Below the pieces are notes generated by a model. The model was not told the origin of the DNA and searched no databases. It saw only the letters and a list, made by a program, of their open reading frames with translations. DNA of 15,693 bases from CAMLQK01 sp964654135 (GTDB lineage Bacteria > Patescibacteriota > Saccharimonadia > Saccharimonadales > UBA4665). Positions within the stretch are counted from its first letter, which is position 1, and the number at the start of each line of letters is the position of its first letter. The translations under genes and the position numbers were made by a program. The stretch lies in the NCBI GenBank assembly GCA_964654135.1, contig CAZZHV010000027.1, forward strand, positions 1-15,693, written 5' to 3'. Shown one piece after another: positions 13,025-15,693 of the stretch.

Positions 13025-13039
13025 AACTCTTCTCTTGTT
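13025..13039 (-). repeat. Right arm of the perfect 15-bp inverted repeat
   Basis: AACTCTTCTCTTGTT, complementary to 12276-12290. In the minus-strand transcript it lies in the leader while its partner lies beyond the 3' hairpin. Confidence 0.85.
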
Positions 13040-13044
13040 AAAGT

Positions 13045-13064
13045 GTCCAGTTCGTAAACTGAAC
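13045..13064. promoter_or_regulatory. Palindrome at the transcription start, candidate operator
   Basis: GTCCAGTT-CGTA-AACTGAAC, 8 pairs with one G-T mismatch, covering roughly +1 to +20 of the GC-rich membrane gene's transcript. The position suits a repressor site; it could also be a 5' RNA stem. Confidence 0.4.
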
Positions 13065-13070
13065 GAAAAA

Positions 13071-13099
13071 ATTATACCATAATTGTTCATAGTCAGCAA
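13071..13099 (-). promoter_or_regulatory. Promoter of the GC-rich membrane gene
   Basis: On the minus strand TTGCTG (13099-13094), 17-nt spacer, TATAAT (13076-13071, perfect). Transcription start is expected near 13064. The promoter lies outside the 15-bp inverted repeat, between it and murE. Confidence 0.7.
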
Positions 13100-13131
13100 T
13101 TTATGACAGGCCTCAGAACTAGGTATAAAAG

Positions 13132-14487
13132 TTAGGCTTTTTTACGGTTCTTGAGAGCGGCACGTGCCGCCTCGGTCTCGTTCCAGTCAATCTTAATAAC
13201 ACGTTCTGGGTTCGTGTCGTCTTGTTGCAAGTGGCGCAACTCTGCAGCGCGTGGGCCGTTACGCAAAATATCTTTCTCGTGCCCCTTGCCGAGCAACAAC
13301 ACGGTGTCACCTTTTTGTGCTCGATCCATAATATACTGCACTGCCTTGTCACGGTCATGAACTAAAAAGAGGTTCTCGTTACGCTTTTTACCCTGTTTCT
13401 CGGCACCACTGGCAATTTGTTCAAGAATTTCCTGGCCATCCATGTCGCGGTCGTCTTCTTCCGTAACAACTACTTCGTCGGCGTATTTACCAGCCAGACT
13501 GCCCTGCACTGTTCGCTTCGCTTCATCACGACGTCCGGCAGAACCAAATAGAACGAGTAATTTGCCCTTAACTACAGGCTTGAGGTCTTTAAAGATTTTC
13601 TCGAAGCTATCAGGCGTATGTGCGTAGTCAACGATAACGTCAAAGTCCTGGCCTTCGTCGATATGCGTCATGCGTCCTTCGACTCCAGTCAGCGCTGCGA
13701 TACCCTGTTCTACCTGTGTTTCGGTTAAACCCAAAGCATGGCCCACACAAACAGCGGCCAAAGAGTTATAGACATTAAAGCTGCCAGGCAGGTGTGTCTT
13801 AATGTGATACGTCTTGCCTTCGATCTCGGTTTCGTATGCCACGCCCCCAGAAGACAGTTGAACGTTAGTTGCTTTGACATCTCCGTTCTCTATACCATAT
13901 CGGACTGGATTTGCTACGGCTGAGGCAAAGTTGTCAGCCTGAGCATCATCGGCGTTTACAATGCCGACACGCAAACCCTTGCGGTTTTTGTCAGTCATTT
14001 CGAACATCATGCGCTTGGCAGCTACGTAGCGCTCAAACGTCTTGTGATAATCAAGATGTTCATGCGTCATGTTAGTAAGTACTGCCACTGAGTATGGCAC
14101 GCCCCACACACGGTGCTGGGCCAAAGCGTGACTGGTTGTTTCGAGCACCAACCATTCAATGCCCTGCTCTTTTAGCTCTTTGATGCGCTTGTGCAATACC
14201 GGCACAGAAGCAGTCGTCATGTGGGCCACTTGCGGCTTGATGTCCATGCCAGCGCCGTAGGCTACAGTAGTCATAAGGCCAACTTTAAAGCCAGCTTCGT
14301 GCAACATACGGTGGATCATAAACGCCGTAGTGGTCTTGCCATTAGTGCCCGTAACGCCAATCACCTTGAGGCCGCGTGCAGGAAAACCGTGCAACACACT
14401 CAAGGTGACAGCCTCGGCCAAATGGCCCATAGGTTCAATTGTTTGAAAAAGATTTCGAGGGATGATTTTTTTAACTAAGCTACGCAT
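13132..14487 (-). CDS. murE: MurE-like UDP-MurNAc-peptide ligase (shortened N-terminal domain)
   Basis: 451 aa against about 490-500 for typical MurE. An ATP-dependent cytoplasmic ligase that adds the third amino acid of the peptidoglycan stem peptide. Seen: P-loop GVTGTNGKTTT at residues 44-54, ETTSHAL, THEHLDYHKTFERYVAAK, PGSFNVYNSLAA, VEGRMTHID, VDYAHTPDS, GSAGRRDEAKR and GKGHE, a complete ATPase core and C-terminal domain. Only about 43 residues precede the P-loop, where E. coli MurE has about 113, so most of the UDP-binding domain is missing. At the amino-acid-specificity position (DNPR in many DAP-adding enzymes) I see EEDDRDMDG. The third residue added cannot be deduced. A -10 TATACT ends 7 nt before the ATG, suggesting a near-leaderless mRNA. 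Confidence 0.85.
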   Translation of the reverse strand: MRSLVKKIIPRNLFQTIEPMGHLAEAVTLSVLHGFPARGLKVIGVTGTNGKTTTAFMIHRMLHEAGFKVGLMTTVAYGAGMDIKPQVAHMTTASVPVLHKRIKELKEQGIEWLVLETTSHALAQHRVWGVPYSVAVLTNMTHEHLDYHKTFERYVAAKRMMFEMTDKNRKGLRVGIVNADDAQADNFASAVANPVRYGIENGDVKATNVQLSSGGVAYETEIEGKTYHIKTHLPGSFNVYNSLAAVCVGHALGLTETQVEQGIAALTGVEGRMTHIDEGQDFDVIVDYAHTPDSFEKIFKDLKPVVKGKLLVLFGSAGRRDEAKRTVQGSLAGKYADEVVVTEEDDRDMDGQEILEQIASGAEKQGKKRNENLFLVHDRDKAVQYIMDRAQKGDTVLLLGKGHEKDILRNGPRAAELRHLQQDDTNPERVIKIDWNETEAARAALKNRKKA

Positions 14488-14494
14488 TGCCCTC

Positions 14495-14500
14495 AGTATA
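14495..14500 (-). promoter_or_regulatory. -10 element of murE, near-leaderless
   Basis: TATACT on the minus strand (14500-14495) with 7 nt to the ATG at 14487, so transcription starts at or next to the start codon. GAGGG within that interval is only 2 nt from the ATG, too close for a normal ribosome site. No clear -35. Confidence 0.5.
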
Positions 14501-14520
14501 CGGTGAATGGCCTAACAGTT

Positions 14521-15693
14521 CTAGTATGTGAATCGAACGTAATCACCTGTAGGAGGCATCCAACGACCGTACATAGGTCGACCAGTAGTTCGGTCACGTG
14601 TAATTTGGCGAGCTGAACCGTCTTGGCGGATCATCCAGTAGCCTTCGCTTTGGTTTATAACATCCTTGGTAATGATGGTACCATCAGAGCTCATCGTATA
14701 CTTCTTGTCTGTATGATTAGCTTCTAGTAAGTTCAAGCGGTAGGTAATCGTGTTGGCGGCACGCTGCAAGTCAGCAAGTTTATCTTCGTCAGGGTACGTT
14801 TCCTTGAGTTCTTCACTGAGAGCTTCGGACACACGCTGGCGTGCGATATGTGCTACTTCGCGGTAATCTTCAATCGCATCTTCGTCAGCCTGATTCGCAA
14901 ACCAGTGCTTGTCGGCATCACCGTAGTCTTTGAGCAATGTCATAATGGTACGATCATCTTCCAGAATCTTACCGTCGACTATGTCCTGATCATATTGGTT
15001 CTGGCGTTGCTGGCGAGCCTTCTCTGCTTCGTCGCGGGCTTTAATGGCGCGTCGACGTTCGAATCCCCTAAGACTAGGGTCAACAGGTGGAGTAAGCGGC
15101 TCAGGAGTGCGTGGATTTGTAACTGGAGGTAATTCTTCCATTTCAAATGGCTGTTTCTTGGTAGTGGTACGTTCGCCATCTGGATAGATATACATGGCTA
15201 CCGGGTTGCCGTCTTTGTCCCTACCGCCACCGCCAGGAACACCAACGATGCCATCTGGGTAAAGATTGACGCTACCGAGGTTAATACTCTTGTCGGCGTT
15301 ATAGCCAACTGGGCGACGACCATGAAAGTCCATAGCGCCAGGTGAATGCTGAGCAGCCTCAGATATACGAACTTGCTCACGCATGTAGCGAGTAGTAAGA
15401 ATGTTCTGCATCATGCTCTCGCGCTGGCCGCGAAGTGTGTTGTGGTATGAGTGACGCAGAGGAACGTCTTCGGCCATCTCGTTGAGCTCATCCATGTGTT
15501 CATGCATAGCAATCATCTTGGAGAATACAACTGCCTCGTCTTCTTTCTGACCAGATTCGCGCCAAATGTGAAGAGCTTCGACCATTTCGGTGTGCAGCTG
15601 TTCTTGCTTGGTGTTTTCGCGTTCAATATCATCCTTGTAGAACTCCTTGGCGTCTTGACCTTGACCCAAGTCGTACTTGTAGTAGCCGGTACC
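14521..15693 (-). CDS. Hypothetical protein, 5' end cut by the window edge
   Basis: At least 390 aa. The frame stays open to the last base of the window (reading GTGYYKYD before LGQGQDAKEF), so the TTG at 15669 is most likely an internal Leu codon. The first half is helical and highly charged (DDIERENTKQEQLHTEM). The middle has short beta motifs around Asp-Gly: NLYPDGIVGVPGG and YIYPDGERTTTKK. A Pro-rich linker (LPPVTNPRTPEPLTPPVDP) and a long charged coiled region follow, rich in Arg, Glu, Gln and Ala. The end carries two more Asp-Gly motifs (SSDGTIITKD, RQDGSARQIT). No membrane segment or signal is visible in this part. I do not recognise a family. It ends 33 nt before murE, in the same orientation. 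Confidence 0.8.
   Translation of the reverse strand, partial: GTGYYKYDLGQGQDAKEFYKDDIERENTKQEQLHTEMVEALHIWRESGQKEDEAVVFSKMIAMHEHMDELNEMAEDVPLRHSYHNTLRGQRESMMQNILTTRYMREQVRISEAAQHSPGAMDFHGRRPVGYNADKSINLGSVNLYPDGIVGVPGGGGRDKDGNPVAMYIYPDGERTTTKKQPFEMEELPPVTNPRTPEPLTPPVDPSLRGFERRRAIKARDEAEKARQQRQNQYDQDIVDGKILEDDRTIMTLLKDYGDADKHWFANQADEDAIEDYREVAHIARQRVSEALSEELKETYPDEDKLADLQRAANTITYRLNLLEANHTDKKYTMSSDGTIITKDVINQSEGYWMIRQDGSARQITRDRTTGRPMYGRWMPPTGDYVRFTY

Noticed and set aside
12276..13039. Interpretation of the GC-rich unit as an integron gene cassette with an attC site
   Set aside because: The ends do not carry proper GTTRRRY / RYYYAAC core sites in the right places, and there is no integrase in the window.
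12268..13047. Target-site duplication flanking the 15-bp inverted repeat
   Set aside because: The bases outside the two arms (TTGTGCA on the left, AAAGTGT on the right) show no direct repeat, so classical transposition is not supported by a duplication.
1..15693. Recoded UGA (Gly) as in Gracilibacteria/Absconditabacteria
   Set aside because: The sortase reading frame ends at a UGA right after the conserved Arg strand at the family's usual length, and no other gene needs UGA read-through.
1..15693. CRISPR arrays, tRNA or rRNA genes, insertion sequences
   Set aside because: I saw no regularly spaced direct repeats, no cloverleaf with GTTCNANNC-type arm outside coding regions, and no transposase motifs.

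Overview
The window looks like a chromosomal piece of a Patescibacteria/CPR bacterium, most likely Candidatus Saccharibacteria (TM7). I infer this from the combination of small Tyr-Gly-containing surface peptides, a sortase with an LANTG-type substrate, a minimal tatA/tatC pair next to a tiny 'SRKEF' signal protein, a shortened MurE-like ligase and many lineage-specific unknowns. UGA is used as an ordinary stop (sortase gene), so the recoded CPR lineages (Gracilibacteria, Absconditabacteria) are unlikely. I saw no tRNA, rRNA, CRISPR array, transposase or integrase.

Layout. Positions 56-1090 (-): a sugar-phosphate isomerase (SIS family), divergent from 1167-1649 (+), an acidic unknown protein. 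Positions 1673-2665: an envelope-anchoring cluster, made of a sortase, a translationally coupled 34-aa membrane peptide and a convergent LANTG sortase substrate. Positions 2742-4255 (+): a protein-export cluster of tatA, an overlapping tatC with a long basic tail, and a small Tat-signal-like protein with its own strong promoter. Positions 4336-8433 (+): a giant (about 1365 aa) sigma-70 protein whose first 90 residues look like a WhiB-type iron-sulfur domain. Positions 8587-10512 (-): groES-groEL under a sigma-70-type promoter and a CIRCE operator. Positions 10711-11124 (+): a GC-rich unknown gene followed by two large stem-loops. Positions 11319-12266 (+): arginase with an apparently leaderless promoter. 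Positions 12276-13039: a second GC-rich unit, a membrane-anchored unknown gene on the minus strand bracketed by a perfect 15-bp inverted repeat. Positions 13132-14487 (-): a murE-like ligase, also with a near-leaderless promoter. From 14521 to the window edge (-): an unknown protein whose 5' end is cut off.

How the parts relate. Several genes serve the envelope: export (Tat), surface anchoring (sortase and substrate) and peptidoglycan precursor synthesis (MurE). GroESL is the heat-shock chaperonin, probably HrcA-controlled. Arginase suggests use of arginine taken from a host or the environment.

The most novel object is the WhiB-like/sigma-70 fusion. In Actinobacteria, separate WhiB proteins bind region 4 of the primary sigma factor, so a single chain carrying both would be a built-in redox- or Fe-S-responsive sigma factor. 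Next in interest are the two GC-rich islands (63-67% GC in 60-base samples I counted, against 50% in a sample of the arginase gene), each with unusual stem-loop architecture.
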